In this document: one piece after another, positions 50,259 through 61,145 of the stretch | Numbering within the stretch: the first letter of the stretch is position 1 | Layout of the letters: each line of letters begins with the position of its first letter | Origin: Deltaproteobacteria bacterium | Lineage (GTDB): Bacteria > Desulfobacterota > Desulfobacteria > Desulfobacterales > UBA5852 | Length of the DNA stretch: 64,000 bases | Reading direction: 5' to 3' | Assembly (NCBI GenBank): GCA_020444045.1 | Contig: JAHLLS010000006.1 | Coordinates: forward strand, 163,215-227,214 | Notes under the pieces: model-generated | The model's input: the letters and a program-made list of their open reading frames with translations, nothing else | Database searches by the model: none | Told to the model about the DNA's origin: nothing | Made by a program: the position numbers and the translations under genes

Positions 50259-51278
50259 TTACTCCCCTTCTGCGACCTCTTCTTCAGGCGGTGCAAAACC
50301 TTCCAGTTTCATTCCTAATGAGAGGCCCATCTCCGACAAGACCTCTTTGATTTCATTCAGTGACTTGCGGCCAAAATTTTTCGTTTTCAACATTTCAGCC
50401 TCCGTCTTGCTGACAAGTTGAAAAATCTTATGAATATCAGCATTTTTGAGGCAATTGGCACTGCGTACGGAAAGCTCGAGTTCCTCGACACTGCGATACA
50501 GATTTTCATTAAAGTCGGAATCGTCGCCATCACTCACATGCTTCTCATGCGAGGGCTCGACCGCCTCATCAAAGGTGATAAAGATGGTCATCTGCTCCTT
50601 GATGATTTTAGCGGCATACGCTACGGCGTCTTCAGGTCTGATGCTGCCATCCGTCCAAATATCCATGGTCAATTTATCATAGTCCGTGCGCTGGCCGACA
50701 CGCGCATTCGTCACGACATAATTGACCCGTTTTATCGGTGAAAACACAGCATCAATTGGAATGCTCCCTACCGGGGCTTCCTCGTCCTTGTTTTGTTCTG
50801 AAAGTGCATAGCCCTTCCCGACCTTGACCGTCATTTCCATATTCAGCTGGCCTTCAGACGATAACGTCGCAATATGCTGGTCGGGATTTAACACCTCGCA
50901 ACCCCCATCATCGCTGACAATATCGGCAGCCGTCACAGGACCTTCGGTATCCTTGGAAATGTGAATCATCCGGGGCGACGCATTTTTGGTCTTAAACCGA
51001 ATCGCTTTCAAGTTGAGAATAATCTCAGATACATCTTCAAAAACACCAGGAATGACGCTGAATTCATGCATCACCGAGTCGAACTTGACCGATGTAATCG
51101 CCGCACCATACAGCGAAGACAGAATGATACGACGCAGTGAATTCCCAATCGTAATCCCGAAGCCACGCTCAAGCGGCTCGCAGACGAATTTTCCGTATGT
51201 TCCGTCGCTGGTTACCTGGACTTTCTCCGGCGTTATCATTTGCTGCCAGTTCATGTACATTAGGTCTTTTGACGACAT
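50259..51278 (-). CDS. rpoA: RNA polymerase alpha subunit
   Basis: 339 aa. The N-terminal dimerisation domain (~10-235; [21 protein letters not shown]) and the C-terminal DNA/activator-binding domain (~260-325; [31 protein letters not shown]) are both present. It assembles RNAP and contacts UP elements. Between rpsD and rplQ as usual for the alpha operon. Confidence 0.97.
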   Translation of the reverse strand: MSSKDLMYMNWQQMITPEKVQVTSDGTYGKFVCEPLERGFGITIGNSLRRIILSSLYGAAITSVKFDSVMHEFSVIPGVFEDVSEIILNLKAIRFKTKNASPRMIHISKDTEGPVTAADIVSDDGGCEVLNPDQHIATLSSEGQLNMEMTVKVGKGYALSEQNKDEEAPVGSIPIDAVFSPIKRVNYVVTNARVGQRTDYDKLTMDIWTDGSIRPEDAVAYAAKIIKEQMTIFITFDEAVEPSHEKHVSDGDDSDFNENLYRSVEELELSVRSANCLKNADIHKIFQLVSKTEAEMLKTKNFGRKSLNEIKEVLSEMGLSLGMKLEGFAPPEEEVAEGE

Positions 51279-51391
51279 GTTGATTTCTCCAGATAGTTGG
51301 AAGGATAGCTGACATTATTCCCCATGAACCATTGCGTCCGGAAAGAGCTGCTGAACGCAACGTCCTTGGCACATCATCAGGGGGAAGTTCG

Positions 51392-52021
51392 CTATTTGGT
51401 ATAAAGCTCGACGATGAGTTGCTCCTGTATCGGCATCGTCAGATCTTCGCGAACCGGCAGCCCTTTAACGACACCCTTGAAGGCATCCTTTTCCAAATCG
51501 ATCCACTGGGGAACCCCTCGACGAACGACAGCGTCAAGCGCATCGCCAATGGACTGAATTTTGCGGCTTTTTTCGCGGACCTCGACAACATCACCCGGTT
51601 TTATGAGGTAGGAAGGAATGTTGACCTTCTTACCGTTCACAGTGAAGTGATTATGGCGCACAAAATGACGCCCCTGGATACGGGAATTGACAAACCCCAT
51701 CCGGTAAACTGAATTGTCCAGCCGCCGCTCCAGCAACACCAGCAAGTTCGTGCCCGTGATTCCTTTTTGGCGATGTGCCCGCTGGAAAAATAGCCGAAAC
51801 TGCTTCTCCGTCAGGCCATACATGCGTTTGACTTTCTGTTTCTCGCGCAGCTGAATACCGTAGTCTGAAATCTTTCGGCCGCGGCGTTCCCCGTGCTGTC
51901 CGGGGGGATAACCGCGGCGGTCAAACGCACACTTATCAGAAAAGCATCGATCTCCCTTAAGGAAGAGCTTCATGTTCTCTCGCCGGCACAGCCGACAAAC
52001 GGAACCGGTGTATCGTGCCAA
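51392..52021 (-). CDS. rpsD: 30S ribosomal protein uS4
   Basis: 209 aa. The N-terminus has the zinc-type four Cys (C9, C12, C26, C31), and an S4 RNA-binding domain at ~97-160 ([18 protein letters not shown]). In other bacteria uS4 nucleates the 30S body and represses the alpha operon; no leader element was checked. Confidence 0.97.
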   Translation of the reverse strand: MARYTGSVCRLCRRENMKLFLKGDRCFSDKCAFDRRGYPPGQHGERRGRKISDYGIQLREKQKVKRMYGLTEKQFRLFFQRAHRQKGITGTNLLVLLERRLDNSVYRMGFVNSRIQGRHFVRHNHFTVNGKKVNIPSYLIKPGDVVEVREKSRKIQSIGDALDAVVRRGVPQWIDLEKDAFKGVVKGLPVREDLTMPIQEQLIVELYTK

Positions 52022-52072
52022 GATATCCTCCTTTACGTCCGCAAGGACGGTAACTTTACGTTGCTTCGAACG

Positions 52073-52459
52073 CTAAACTCTGCGTCTTTTCGGTGGGCGA
52101 CATCCGTTGTGCGGAATCGGTGTAACATCTTTGATCATCGTCACGTTAAAGCCTGCGGCTTGCAGTGCCCGCAGCGCCGATTCGCGCCCGGGCCCGGGGC
52201 CTTTAACATACACTTCCACCGTTTTCATACCGTGATCCTGGGCTTTTTTGGCCGCATCCTGAGCGGCAAGCTGTGCCGCAAACGGAGTGCTTTTGCGGGA
52301 TCCTTTGAATCCCTGCAAACCGGCACTTGACCAGGAAACCGCATTTCCCATAGCGTCGGTAATCGTAATAATGGTATTGTTGAAAGTGGACTGAATATGG
52401 ACGACGCCTGTCGATATATTCTTTTTAACGGCTTTCTTGGTACGGGTTTTTCTAGGCAT
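52073..52459 (-). CDS. rpsK: 30S ribosomal protein uS11
   Basis: 128 aa with the family's conserved [38 protein letters not shown] and [14 protein letters not shown] segments and the C-terminal [13 protein letters not shown]. Part of the platform of the 30S subunit. Between rpsM and rpsD. Confidence 0.97.
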   Translation of the reverse strand: MPRKTRTKKAVKKNISTGVVHIQSTFNNTIITITDAMGNAVSWSSAGLQGFKGSRKSTPFAAQLAAQDAAKKAQDHGMKTVEVYVKGPGPGRESALRALQAAGFNVTMIKDVTPIPHNGCRPPKRRRV

Positions 52460-52486
52460 TTATTTTAATCCCTGTAAACTGATAAA

Positions 52487-52870
52487 TTACTTCTTCTTGG
52501 CTCCACCCTTCTTCTTAACCGCAGCACGTTTCGGCCCTTTGCGCGTTCTGGCGTTCGTGCTGGTGCGCTGCCCATGGGCAGGCAGGCCTTTGCGATGGCG
52601 GAGCCCGCGATAGCTTCCAAGGTCCATCAACCGCTTTATGTTCATGGCGACCTCGGACCGAAGTTCACCTTCGACCCGATAGTTTTCGTCAATAATTTTA
52701 CGAATATTATTGACCTCGGATTCGGTAAGCGTATCTGTCTTCGTATTCGGGTCAATATCAAGCTTTGCAAGGATTTCCTGCGAGGCTGTGCGTCCAATGC
52801 CGTAAATATACGTCAGGCCGATTTCCACCCGCTTATTTTTAGGTAAATCTACGCCCGCAATTCGTGCCAA
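52487..52870 (-). CDS. rpsM: 30S ribosomal protein uS13
   Basis: 127 aa. Starts [20 protein letters not shown], then helix-two-turn-helix ([20 protein letters not shown]) and the basic tail [19 protein letters not shown] with a Lys-rich end. Contacts the P-site tRNA and bridges to 50S. Confidence 0.97.
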   Translation of the reverse strand: MARIAGVDLPKNKRVEIGLTYIYGIGRTASQEILAKLDIDPNTKTDTLTESEVNNIRKIIDENYRVEGELRSEVAMNIKRLMDLGSYRGLRHRKGLPAHGQRTSTNARTRKGPKRAAVKKKGGAKKK

Positions 52871-52883
52871 AGCTGCTCCTCCT

Positions 52884-52997
52884 CTATCCCTGACGTTGTT
52901 TATGCCGTTTGTTTTCGCAAATCACCCGCACCACGCCTTTACGGCGAATGATTTTGCATTTACTGCAAATTTTTTTAACGGATGCCCTGACTTTCAT
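52884..52997 (-). CDS. rpmJ: 50S ribosomal protein bL36
   Basis: 37 aa, too short for many ORF scans. [20 protein letters not shown], then VIC and KRHKQRQG. C11, C14, C27 and H32 make the zinc ribbon of the C+ form. Between infA and rpsM as in most bacteria. Confidence 0.95.
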   Translation of the reverse strand: MKVRASVKKICSKCKIIRRKGVVRVICENKRHKQRQG

Positions 52998-53071
52998 TGT
53001 TCCTGCTCCTTATCCGTAACCGGGCTTTTTTCGACAGAGTAGCCGCTTTAGGCCAGTCCCATTCATCCGGT

Positions 53072-53290
53072 TTATTTGGATCGATACGTAATCCGGCCTC
53101 TGCTCAAATCGTAAGGTGATAACTCGACGGTCACCGTGTCACCGGGTAATATCTTGATAAAATGCATGCGCATTTTCCCGGAAATATGGGCTAACACCTT
53201 GTGTCCGTTCTCGAGTTCAACTTTGAACATTGCATTCGGCAAGGTTTCCAGAACCGTTCCCTCGACTTTAATCGCTTCCTCTTTTGCCAT
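53072..53290 (-). CDS. infA: Translation initiation factor IF-1
   Basis: 72 aa from the ATG at 53290; the longer frame to 53395 is not supported. S1/OB fold with [40 protein letters not shown] and [13 protein letters not shown]. Binds the A site of 30S. It directly follows secY, with no adk or map between them. Confidence 0.96.
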   Translation of the reverse strand: MAKEEAIKVEGTVLETLPNAMFKVELENGHKVLAHISGKMRMHFIKILPGDTVTVELSPYDLSRGRITYRSK

Positions 53291-53378
53291 GCTTGCCCCC
53301 GCTATCCGTTGCCGCTTAGAATCGTTCTGTTTGACATCCGTACCTGACGTTGCCCTCGCTGATGGGTATCGCTGATGA

Positions 53379-54671
53379 TCAGCGGCTCCGGACACTCGGT
53401 CCGGCCTTTTTCAAAAACCCCTCGTAGTGACGGGTCAACATATGCGATTCAATCTGGGCAATCGTGTCAATCGAAACCCCAACCACGATCAACAAAGCGG
53501 TTCCACCGAAATAAAATGGAACATCTAAATGGGTGATCAAGATCGACGGCAGCACGCACACCGCAGAAACATAAATCGCCCCACCCAGCGTAATGCGGGT
53601 CAAAACCTTATCAATGTAATCTGCCGTACGCTTGCCGGGTCTAATCCCTGGGATAAATCCGCCCTGCTTTTTCATGTTGTCGGCAACATCGACCACATTG
53701 AATGTTACCGCCGTATAAAAGTAGCAGAAGAAAAAGATAAACCCGATAAAAAGCAACTCATACCATAAATTCCCGGGCCGCAATGCACCTGCAATCGTTT
53801 GCATGATCGGCATATCGATAAAACTGGCCACAGTCGCCGGGAACATGATGATGGAGGATGCAAAAATTGGCGGAATAACACCGGACTGATTGATCTTCAG
53901 CGGCAAATGCGTACTCTGCCCGCCGTAAAGACGCCGGCCCACAACGCGTTTGGCATACTGTACCGGAATACGCCGCTGTCCTTGTTCGACAAAGATGATA
54001 AAGGCGACCACCACGGCCATGAAAACTACCAGAATCAGAATCAGGAAAATATTCATGGTGCCGGAGCGCAGCAATTCAAGGGTAGCGCCGACAGCCGCCG
54101 GTGCCCGAGCCACAATACCGGCAAAGATGATCAACGAGATGCCATTGCCGATGCCGCGTTCGGTGATCTGTTCCCCCAGCCACATAATAAACGCGGTACC
54201 GGCGGTCAGCGTGATGACCGTCAGCGGGATGAACATGGCCGCTGGAATGGCGTTGGCATTGCCCTGAACCAGACCATAGCTGATGCCAAAGCCCTGGATG
54301 ATGCTCAGAAAAACGGTTCCATAGCGGGTGTACTGGGTGATCTTCTTCCGCCCCTGCTCACCCTCCTTGGACAGCCGCTCAAGATGAGGAATGACCACGG
54401 TCAATAACTGGAGGATAATCGAGGAGCTGATATAGGGCATAATGCCGAGTGCAAATATCGAAAACCGCTCCAAGGCACCGCCCGAGAATAAGTCCACAAT
54501 TCCAAGAACGCCCTTAAACCGGTTGAAGATCTCCGCCAACGCGGCGCTGTCGATTCCGGGAACCGGAACATTGACACCGATGCGGTAAACAACCAAAAGC
54601 GCCAGCGTGTAAAAGATGCGCTTCTTTAATTCGGGAATTTTGAATATATTCTGGAACCCGCTGCCAACCAT
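53379..54671 (-). CDS. secY: Protein translocase subunit SecY
   Basis: 430 aa with ten membrane spans. Plug/first-helix region ([29 protein letters not shown]), [12 protein letters not shown] and the cytosolic loop [19 protein letters not shown] are all typical. Forms the SecYEG channel. Starts within one base of the rplO stop. Confidence 0.97.
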   Translation of the reverse strand: MVGSGFQNIFKIPELKKRIFYTLALLVVYRIGVNVPVPGIDSAALAEIFNRFKGVLGIVDLFSGGALERFSIFALGIMPYISSSIILQLLTVVIPHLERLSKEGEQGRKKITQYTRYGTVFLSIIQGFGISYGLVQGNANAIPAAMFIPLTVITLTAGTAFIMWLGEQITERGIGNGISLIIFAGIVARAPAAVGATLELLRSGTMNIFLILILVVFMAVVVAFIIFVEQGQRRIPVQYAKRVVGRRLYGGQSTHLPLKINQSGVIPPIFASSIIMFPATVASFIDMPIMQTIAGALRPGNLWYELLFIGFIFFFCYFYTAVTFNVVDVADNMKKQGGFIPGIRPGKRTADYIDKVLTRITLGGAIYVSAVCVLPSILITHLDVPFYFGGTALLIVVGVSIDTIAQIESHMLTRHYEGFLKKAGPSVRSR

Positions 54672-55112
54672 TTACACAACCTCGACTGTTCCGCCGGCGG
54701 ATGAAATCTTTTTCCGGGCGCTTTCGCTTATCGCATTGACCTTGATCTGCAGCGGATAATCGATTTCGCCCTGCCCCAGCAATTTAATTCCGTCGTAAGT
54801 TCCCTTAATAAGACCGCTTTTAACCAATTCCACCTCATCAACCGAGCTGCCGCTGTCAAACCGGGCCAAGTCGCGAATATTGATGATGGCAAAATTTTTC
54901 TTGAATATATTGGTAAAACCGCGCTTGGGCAGCCGTCGATGAATCGGCATCTGGCCGCCTTCATAACCAGGTCTCACACCACCACCGGAACGGGCGCCTT
55001 GTCCCTTGCTGCCACGGCCGGCCGTTTTTCCCCAACCGGAGCCAACGCCTCGTCCAACTCTCTGGCGCGACTTTTTCGACCCGTCTGCCGGTGAAAGTTC
55101 GTTGAGTTTCAT
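54672..55112 (-). CDS. rplO: 50S ribosomal protein uL15
   Basis: 146 aa. N-terminal Gly/Arg-rich RNA-binding tail (MKLNELSPADGSKKSRQRVG and GSGWGKTAGRGSKGQGA) and the L15 core with PIHRRLPKRGFTNIF. Its start overlaps the rpmD stop (ATGA). Confidence 0.97.
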   Translation of the reverse strand: MKLNELSPADGSKKSRQRVGRGVGSGWGKTAGRGSKGQGARSGGGVRPGYEGGQMPIHRRLPKRGFTNIFKKNFAIINIRDLARFDSGSSVDEVELVKSGLIKGTYDGIKLLGQGEIDYPLQIKVNAISESARKKISSAGGTVEVV

Positions 55113-55297
55113 GAGTTGCCCCCCTCTGTCCGAACCAGGTGGGATACTTTATGGACCATGCCCCGAATTTCGGGTGTATCTGTCAGTTCGACCGTTTTGT
55201 TCATTTTGGTGAGTCCCATGCCGCGCAGCACTTTCCGATGCTTTTCGGGTCTGCCGACCATGCTTTTCACGAGTGTAATTTTGAGTTTTTCTGTCAT
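55109..55297 (-). CDS. rpmD: 50S ribosomal protein uL30
   Basis: 62 aa from the ATG at 55297. LKITLVKSMVGRPEKHRKVL and GLTKMNKTVELTDTPEIRGM are the uL30 core. Short, between rpsE and rplO as expected for spc operon. Confidence 0.95.
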   Translation of the reverse strand: MTEKLKITLVKSMVGRPEKHRKVLRGMGLTKMNKTVELTDTPEIRGMVHKVSHLVRTEGGNS

Positions 55298-55311
55298 GGC
55301 TTGTTTCCTTA

Positions 55312-55806
55312 CTACAGTTCGTCCACACTCTTGCCACGGCGCGCGGCAACCTCTTTGCGGCTCTCGAGCATCTCGAGGCCGGCAAGCGTCGCTTTGACGA
55401 CATTGTGCGGGTTGTGCGATCCCATACACTTGGTCAGAATATTTTGAATACCAACCGCTTCCAAAACGGCTCGTACGGCACCACCGGCAATCACACCCGT
55501 ACCTTGGGACGCGGGCTTTAAAAGCACACGGCCAGCGCCGAACCGACCGATAACTTGGTAAGGGATGGTACCCTCTACGAGTGGAACTTTGATCATGTTC
55601 TTTTTGGCTTTTTCGACGCCCTTGCGAATCGCCTCCGGCACTTCACCGGCTTTGCCGAGACCGAATCCAACGGCCCCTTGGCCGTCTCCCACCACGACAA
55701 TGGCGCTGAAGCTAAAGCGCCGGCCACCTTTAACAACCTTGGCGACACGATTGATATGTACGACTTTGTCTATAAATTGATTATCAGCTGGATCTTGTTT
55801 GAACAA
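55312..55806 (-). CDS. rpsE: 30S ribosomal protein uS5 (TTG start)
   Basis: 164 aa. The start is TTG at 55806 with GAAGGAGG well placed upstream; no ATG lies before the S5 dsRBD. Domain motifs: [39 protein letters not shown], and [20 protein letters not shown]. Helps translational fidelity. Confidence 0.96.
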   Translation of the reverse strand: MFKQDPADNQFIDKVVHINRVAKVVKGGRRFSFSAIVVVGDGQGAVGFGLGKAGEVPEAIRKGVEKAKKNMIKVPLVEGTIPYQVIGRFGAGRVLLKPASQGTGVIAGGAVRAVLEAVGIQNILTKCMGSHNPHNVVKATLAGLEMLESRKEVAARRGKSVDEL

Positions 55807-55836
55807 GGGACTGCCTCCTTCACAGCGGTTTAAAAG

Positions 55837-56205
55837 CTAGAACTCAAGCCCGGATTCTCGAGCACCCTCCGAAACAGCTTTCACGCGCCCGTGGTACAGA
55901 AACCCGTTACGGTCGAATACGACCTGCTTGATTCCTTTTTCCTGGGCCCGTTCGCCGACCTGTTTCCCAATGAAGGTGGCAAGTGCAACCTTGCTTTCAA
56001 AGGCCTCGCGCTGTCGGATTTCGGCTTCGTTACTGGAAGCGGAAACCAACGTAAGGCCACGGCTGTCATCAATGATTTGCGCATAAATATGCCTAGCACT
56101 GCGAAAAACGCAGAGTCGCGGCCGCACCGGAGTACCCTGAATGTGTTTACGGATACGCCGCTGACGTTTTATTCGTGCTGCTCGTTTTTTTTCTGTCGCA
56201 CCCAT
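55837..56205 (-). CDS. rplR: 50S ribosomal protein uL18
   Basis: 122 aa from the ATG at 56205 (AAGGAT upstream); the longer frame to 56259 overlaps the spacer. Motifs: RIKRQRRIRKHIQGTPVRPR, LCVFRSARHIYAQIIDD, KQVVFDRNGFLYHGRVKA. Binds 5S rRNA. Confidence 0.96.
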   Translation of the reverse strand: MGATEKKRAARIKRQRRIRKHIQGTPVRPRLCVFRSARHIYAQIIDDSRGLTLVSASSNEAEIRQREAFESKVALATFIGKQVGERAQEKGIKQVVFDRNGFLYHGRVKAVSEGARESGLEF

Positions 56206-56280
56206 GTGTTCTATCCTTATCGATTTAAGCGGATTTCTCGCAGCCGTCGCGATTATCAATGCTGCCGCATCAACTTCCGC

Positions 56281-56820
56281 CTACTTTGTTCCGGTCTTGC
56301 CTGCCTTCCGGATGATACGCTCCTCGGCATACTTGATCCCCTTGCCTTTGTAAGGCTCGGGTGGCCTCAGCTTTCTGATGGAAGCGGCCGTCTGACCAAG
56401 GGTTTCCTTGTCTATACAGGAAAGCTTAATAATGGTGTTCTTGTCGACACTGGCCGAAACATCCTTGGGGAGTTCAAAATTAACGGGGTTCGAGAATCCC
56501 AGATTGAGCACGAGCGTATTGCCGTTTACTTCAGCGCGATACCCAATCCCGTTGATTTCAAGCACCCGTTCAAAGCCTTTGTCGACACCTGTCACCATGT
56601 TGTCAACGAGGCTGCGTGTAAGCCCCTGCAACGCCAAGTGCTTTTTGGTGTCCGTTTTTGTCGAGACCTCGATGAGATTATCTGCAATCTTGAGGTCCAC
56701 TGCATCATGGATCGTCCGCGAGAGGGTTCCCTTGCTTCCTTTGACAGTGACAAACCGGTCTTTAAGGGTCACGGTGACCTTCTCGGGGATCGGAATCGGT
56801 TTTTTACCAACTCGAGACAT
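56281..56820 (-). CDS. rplF: 50S ribosomal protein uL6
   Basis: 179 aa with two related alpha/beta halves. MSRVGKKPIPIPEKVTVTLK, VTGVDKGFERVLEINGIGYR, PEPYKGKGIKYAEERIIRKA. Near the factor-binding site of 50S. Full length. Confidence 0.97.
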   Translation of the reverse strand: MSRVGKKPIPIPEKVTVTLKDRFVTVKGSKGTLSRTIHDAVDLKIADNLIEVSTKTDTKKHLALQGLTRSLVDNMVTGVDKGFERVLEINGIGYRAEVNGNTLVLNLGFSNPVNFELPKDVSASVDKNTIIKLSCIDKETLGQTAASIRKLRPPEPYKGKGIKYAEERIIRKAGKTGTK

Positions 56821-56835
56821 CGTCGCTCCTCATTG

Positions 56836-57234
56836 TTACCAAATATTGCAGAGGATTTCGCCTCCGACATTTTCCTGTCGAGCCCTCTTATCTGTCATAA
56901 TACCCCTCGACGTCGACAGAATGGAGATCCCCATACCATTGTAAACCGGCTTTAAATCCTTGCTCTTGGTATAAACACGGCGGCTGGGTTTGCTCACGCG
57001 CTCGATCTTGTAAATCGTTGCTTTCTGGCCTTGTCCATACTTGAGATAAATCCTCAGGATGCCCTGGTTACCGTCCTGGATGAATTTATAGTTTTTAATA
57101 TACCCTTCATCCTTCAAGACCCGGGCCAGCTCCGTTTTCAGCTTTGACGCAGGGATGTCAGCACTGTTGAATTTGGCCTTAACGGCATTTCTGATTCGGG
57201 TTAACATATCCGCAATGGGATCGCTTATCGCCAT
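56836..57234 (-). CDS. rpsH: 30S ribosomal protein uS8
   Basis: 132 aa. DPIADMLTRIRNAVKAKF, ELARVLKDEGYIKNYK, and the C-terminal YNGMGISILSTSRGIMTDKR are typical. S8 binds 16S h21 and, in E. coli, its own mRNA near rplE; the site was not examined. Confidence 0.97.
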   Translation of the reverse strand: MAISDPIADMLTRIRNAVKAKFNSADIPASKLKTELARVLKDEGYIKNYKFIQDGNQGILRIYLKYGQGQKATIYKIERVSKPSRRVYTKSKDLKPVYNGMGISILSTSRGIMTDKRARQENVGGEILCNIW

Positions 57235-57299
57235 TTTTGTTCTCCGTTTATCTCTGCCTGTAATCCTAATAGATCCGCTGAATCTAACAATCCGCTATT

Positions 57300-57485
57300 C
57301 TACCAGCTGGATTTTGTGACGCCCGGGAGTTTGCCCTGGGAAGCCATATCACGAAAACAGATCCGACAAATCCCAAACTTTCTCATGAAAGCTCTTGGTC
57401 GACCGCACACGGGGCAGCGATTGTATGCACGCACACCAAATTTAGGTTTTCGCATGGCCTTCATTCTGAGCGATGTCTTAGCCAA
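57300..57485 (-). CDS. rpsN: 30S ribosomal protein uS14, zinc form
   Basis: 61 aa, the short type-Z uS14. C24, C27, C40 and C43 (CPVC ... CRIC) form the zinc site. [20 protein letters not shown] at the start and [18 protein letters not shown] at the end. Between rplE and rpsH. Confidence 0.96.
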   Translation of the reverse strand: MAKTSLRMKAMRKPKFGVRAYNRCPVCGRPRAFMRKFGICRICFRDMASQGKLPGVTKSSW

Positions 57486-57535
57486 CTTTTCCTCCTTATG
57501 GACCGTATCATGATCGTCAATCGCTTCACCGCGGA

Positions 57536-58075
57536 CTAATTGCGGAAAGGCATTCCCATCAGCTTCAGAAGGAGTTTACCTTCTTCGTCCGTTTTAGCGG
57601 ATGTGACAATCGTAATATTCAATCCCTTGATCTTATCAATTTTATCGTAATCGATCTCCGGGAAAATAAGCTGCTCTTTGATACCAAGAGAATAGTTCCC
57701 ACGGCCATCAAATGCCTTCCCGGATATACCGCGAAAATCGCGTACGCGTGGCAGGGCGATGTTGACCAATTTTGAAAAGAAATCGTACATCTTTTCCCGC
57801 CGAACCGTCACCATGCATCCAATCGGCATGCCTTCGCGGAGCTTAAAGGCAGCGATCGACCGCTTCGCCCGGGTGATGACGGGTTTTTGTCCGGATATCA
57901 CTTTCAGCTCTTCGACCGCAGAATCCAGCAGCTTGATATTTTGAATGGCCTCGCCCAGTCCCATATTCAAAACGATCTTTTTAAGGGCCGGTACCTGCAT
58001 CACGTTTTTGTATCCAAACGTTTCCGTCAGCTTGGGAGCGACCTCTTCTTGATAAAACTGTTTCAGTTGTGACAT
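57536..58075 (-). CDS. rplE: 50S ribosomal protein uL5
   Basis: 179 aa from the ATG at 58075 (an ATG at 58096 overlaps the preceding spacer). [40 protein letters not shown], and [20 protein letters not shown]. Binds 5S rRNA and contacts the P-site tRNA. Confidence 0.96.
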   Translation of the reverse strand: MSQLKQFYQEEVAPKLTETFGYKNVMQVPALKKIVLNMGLGEAIQNIKLLDSAVEELKVISGQKPVITRAKRSIAAFKLREGMPIGCMVTVRREKMYDFFSKLVNIALPRVRDFRGISGKAFDGRGNYSLGIKEQLIFPEIDYDKIDKIKGLNITIVTSAKTDEEGKLLLKLMGMPFRN

Positions 58076-58098
58076 CTCAATCCTCCGGCAACCCACCC

Positions 58099-58428
58099 CT
58101 AATTATCGATGAGTTCCTCACATTTATTGCAGAAGCGCACCATTTTCCCATCCTCAAGGCGCTTCATGGAAATGCGCACCGGCTTCATGCATTTGTTGCA
58201 CAGCAACATGACATTGGACCAATGAATCGGCGCTTCACTTTCAATGATCCCACCTTGCCGATTGACAGCGGAGGGGCGCTGATGCCGCTTAACGATGTTG
58301 ATGTTCTCAACAAGAACGCGCGCTTTCTTCCGGTTAACCTTAAGAACCTTGCCGATTTTACCGTTATCTTTTCCGGCAACGACTTTAACCTTGTCGTCCT
58401 TCTTCAAATGACATTTAGTCTTGACCAT
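58099..58428 (-). CDS. rplX: 50S ribosomal protein uL24
   Basis: 109 aa. KOW motif ([20 protein letters not shown]) near the start, then [17 protein letters not shown] and a C-terminal four-Cys-like segment ([10 protein letters not shown]... FCNKCEE). An assembly initiator protein of 50S. Confidence 0.96.
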   Translation of the reverse strand: MVKTKCHLKKDDKVKVVAGKDNGKIGKVLKVNRKKARVLVENINIVKRHQRPSAVNRQGGIIESEAPIHWSNVMLLCNKCMKPVRISMKRLEDGKMVRFCNKCEELIDN

Positions 58429-58460
58429 GGGTATCGCTCTCCACAGGGACAGAATCTTTT

Positions 58461-58829
58461 TTATAAAACTTCAGGCGCCAAAGAAACGATTTTCATAAAC
58501 CCTTTGGAGCGCAATTCACGGGCCACCGGCCCGAAAATACGCGTTCCGACAGGTTCACGATTTGCGCTCACCAATACCGCTGAATTATCGTCAAAGCGAA
58601 TATAGGATCCATCGATCCGGCGAATTTCTTTTTTCGTGCGCACGACAACGGCCTTGAGCACATCGCCTTTTTTGACTTTGGCATTCGGGATCGCTTCCTT
58701 AACGGAAACGACGATGATATCGCCAATGCTGGCATATCGTCTTCGAGACCCACCGAGGACCTTGATACAGTAGAGTTTTTTCGCCCCAGAATTGTCTGCC
58801 ACTGTTAGATTTGTTTCTACCTGAATCAT
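58461..58829 (-). CDS. rplN: 50S ribosomal protein uL14
   Basis: 122 aa. [40 protein letters not shown], and [20 protein letters not shown], all diagnostic for uL14. Bridges to 30S. Confidence 0.97.
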   Translation of the reverse strand: MIQVETNLTVADNSGAKKLYCIKVLGGSRRRYASIGDIIVVSVKEAIPNAKVKKGDVLKAVVVRTKKEIRRIDGSYIRFDDNSAVLVSANREPVGTRIFGPVARELRSKGFMKIVSLAPEVL

Positions 58830-58849
58830 TATCGATTATCCTTATAAAA

Positions 58850-59110
58850 TCAAACCGCCTTCTCAATGATTTTGCTTACCCGCCATTTTTTGGTTTTACT
58901 GAGAGGGCGAGATTCGGTAATCATCACCTTATCGCCGATCTGGCAACTGTTGGATTCGTCGTGGGCCGAAAACTTGGCTCTTCTACGAATAAACTTGTGA
59001 TAGAGACGGTGTTTCACCAAACGCTCAACCATCACCACCACGGTTTTGTCCATTTTATCACTGACAACCGTCCCAACCACTTCTTTTTTTATACTTCGAT
59101 TTTTCATCAT
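58850..59110 (-). CDS. rpsQ: 30S ribosomal protein uS17
   Basis: 86 aa OB-fold protein. [20 protein letters not shown], then [20 protein letters not shown] and a terminal [11 protein letters not shown]. Primary 16S binder in the 5' domain. Confidence 0.96.
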   Translation of the reverse strand: MMKNRSIKKEVVGTVVSDKMDKTVVVMVERLVKHRLYHKFIRRRAKFSAHDESNSCQIGDKVMITESRPLSKTKKWRVSKIIEKAV

Positions 59111-59115
59111 CGCTA

Positions 59116-59328
59116 TTATGATTCACTTGTAGGGTTTGAGTTTACTTCCATTTCACGAATGATGGTCTGAATGCGCGCTATATCACGCTTGGCCTGCTTC
59201 ATCTTTTGAGGGTTTTCCAACTGTCCTGTTTCATGCTGAAAGCGCAAGTTGAAAAAAGCTTCCTGCATTTCAACAAGTTTTTGCCCCCGTTCTTCCGGAC
59301 TCATTTCCCTTATATCGTTTGCCTTCAT
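59116..59328 (-). CDS. rpmC: 50S ribosomal protein uL29
   Basis: 70 aa helical hairpin: [53 protein letters not shown]. Near the polypeptide exit. Its start overlaps the rplP stop (ATGA). Confidence 0.96.
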   Translation of the reverse strand: MKANDIREMSPEERGQKLVEMQEAFFNLRFQHETGQLENPQKMKQAKRDIARIQTIIREMEVNSNPTSES

Positions 59329-59741
59329 GACAAGTCACTCCTCTCAACAAAACGCGTTTTAACGCTGAGCTTGTGAGAAGCGAGGCGCAGGGCTTCTTTG
59401 GCCATCTCACGGGTAACACCCTGCATTTCATAGAGCATCCGCCCAGGCTTGATGACGGCCACCCAACCTTCAGGCGAGCCCTTGCCTTTACCCATCCGAA
59501 CTTCAGCCGGTTTCTTGGTAAAAGGTTTGTCGGGAAAAATTCGAATCCACATTTTACCGCCCCTTTTGACATGCCGTGTCATGGCAATACGGGCCGCTTC
59601 GATTTGTTTGGAGCTGATCTTACCGCATTCCACGGCTTGCAGACCATATTCCCCAAACGCCAGATCGGATCCGCGACGAGCGACACCCCGCATTCGACCT
59701 GTCTGCTGCTTTCGGAATTTAACTTTTTTAGGACTCAGCAT
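59325..59741 (-). CDS. rplP: 50S ribosomal protein uL16
   Basis: 138 aa. [26 protein letters not shown]-like [52 protein letters not shown]. Lies close to the A-site tRNA elbow. Confidence 0.97.
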   Translation of the reverse strand: MLSPKKVKFRKQQTGRMRGVARRGSDLAFGEYGLQAVECGKISSKQIEAARIAMTRHVKRGGKMWIRIFPDKPFTKKPAEVRMGKGKGSPEGWVAVIKPGRMLYEMQGVTREMAKEALRLASHKLSVKTRFVERSDLS

Positions 59742-59759
59742 GTCCGCCTCTCCTATCGC

Positions 59760-60413
59760 TTAGTGGCTGCCCTGGGCAGCCGCGTCTTTCTTTAGAATCT
59801 CACCCTTGAAGATAAAAACCTTGATGCCAATGATACCATAGGTAGTATTCGCCTCGGCAAAGCCGTAATCGATATCGGCGCGAAGCGTATGCAACGGAAC
59901 CCTTCCCTCACGATACCATTCCGAGCGCGCCATCTCTGCCCCGCCTAATCGACCGCCCGCCGCAATCTTGATCCCCTGGGCACCAAACCGCATGGCAGAG
60001 GTCACAGCCCGTTTCATTGCCCGTCGAAAGGCGACGCGTCTTTCGATCTGCATGGCGACATTCTCGGCCACCAACTGAGCGTCAATCTCAGGTTTGCGGA
60101 CTTCCTGGATATCAATCATAATTTCATGAGAGGTCAGTTTTTCAACCGCATTTTTAAGTTGGGAAATTTCAGACCCTTTTTTACCGATGACGATGCCCGG
60201 CCGCGACGTATAAATGCGTAGCCGAATTCTTTTAGAGGACCGCTCAATCTCAATTCTGGAAACGCCCGCATGGTAGAGCTTCTTTTTGACAAACCGACGA
60301 ATCTTGTGGTCTTCCAATATATAATCGGCGTACTGCTTACCGGCGTACCAGCGCGATTCCCAAGTTTTAACGATACCCAATCTTAACCCGATGGGATTGA
60401 CTTTCTGACCCAA
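59760..60413 (-). CDS. rpsC: 30S ribosomal protein uS3
   Basis: 217 aa. N-terminal [22 protein letters not shown] domain ([20 protein letters not shown]) and C-terminal S3 domain ([20 protein letters not shown]). At the mRNA entry site. Confidence 0.97.
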   Translation of the reverse strand: MGQKVNPIGLRLGIVKTWESRWYAGKQYADYILEDHKIRRFVKKKLYHAGVSRIEIERSSKRIRLRIYTSRPGIVIGKKGSEISQLKNAVEKLTSHEIMIDIQEVRKPEIDAQLVAENVAMQIERRVAFRRAMKRAVTSAMRFGAQGIKIAAGGRLGGAEMARSEWYREGRVPLHTLRADIDYGFAEANTTYGIIGIKVFIFKGEILKKDAAAQGSH

Positions 60414-60430
60414 GGCCGTACCTCCTCTTT

Positions 60431-60769
60431 TTAGGCCGATTGGTCGGCCAAGATCACTGTAATATGACTGGTTCTTTTAAGAATTCGCGTGCCACGGCCG
60501 CGGGCGCGGGCGCGGAACCGCTTCAACGTCGGTCCACCATCGACGATTACATTACGAATGACCAGCGTATCGACATCGATCTCCGGATTCTGATCTGCGT
60601 TGGCCACGGCTGAACGAACCAGCTTTTCAAGCATTCCAGCGGCCTTTTGCGGCATGAATTTGAGTACTTCGACACCATTTTCCACCGGTTTACCTTTTAC
60701 CGCCCCGGCGAGTTTGCGAACCTTGCTGGGCGAGATACGCATATATTTACCAACCGCTCTAACCTCCAT
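60431..60769 (-). CDS. rplV: 50S ribosomal protein uL22
   Basis: 112 aa from the ATG at 60769, where AAAAGGG is about 9 nt upstream; the ATG at 60778 would sit directly on that site. [20 protein letters not shown], then the beta-hairpin tail [20 protein letters not shown]. It lines the exit tunnel. Confidence 0.95.
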   Translation of the reverse strand: MEVRAVGKYMRISPSKVRKLAGAVKGKPVENGVEVLKFMPQKAAGMLEKLVRSAVANADQNPEIDVDTLVIRNVIVDGGPTLKRFRARARGRGTRILKRTSHITVILADQSA

Positions 60770-60791
60770 TGCAGCCATCCCTTTTCTAAAA

Positions 60792-61073
60792 TTACTTCTT
60801 AAGTTTTGATTTTTTATCGCCGGCGTGGCCGTAAAAAGTACGGGTAGGAGAAAACTCACCCAATTTGTGCCCGACCATATTTTCCGAAACGAAAACGGGT
60901 ATGAATTTACGCCCATTGTGCACGGCTAAAGTGAGTCCAACCATTTCGGGAATAATCGTGGACCGGCGGGACCAAGTTTTAATAACCCGCGCGTTACGGG
61001 TTTCCTGTGCCATTAGCACTTTCTTCATCAAACTATCTTCAATGAATGGACCTTTTTTTAGCGAACGTGGCAT
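60792..61073 (-). CDS. rpsS: 30S ribosomal protein uS19
   Basis: 93 aa. [40 protein letters not shown], and [20 protein letters not shown]. Binds with uS13 in the 30S head. Confidence 0.97.
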   Translation of the reverse strand: MPRSLKKGPFIEDSLMKKVLMAQETRNARVIKTWSRRSTIIPEMVGLTLAVHNGRKFIPVFVSENMVGHKLGEFSPTRTFYGHAGDKKSKLKK

Positions 61074-61145
61074 AATTTCTCCTGATACTTCGGTTGCGAT
61101 GAGCGATAACTCTTCGCGCTTCCCCCAGCGGGTCTGTCTTTCAGA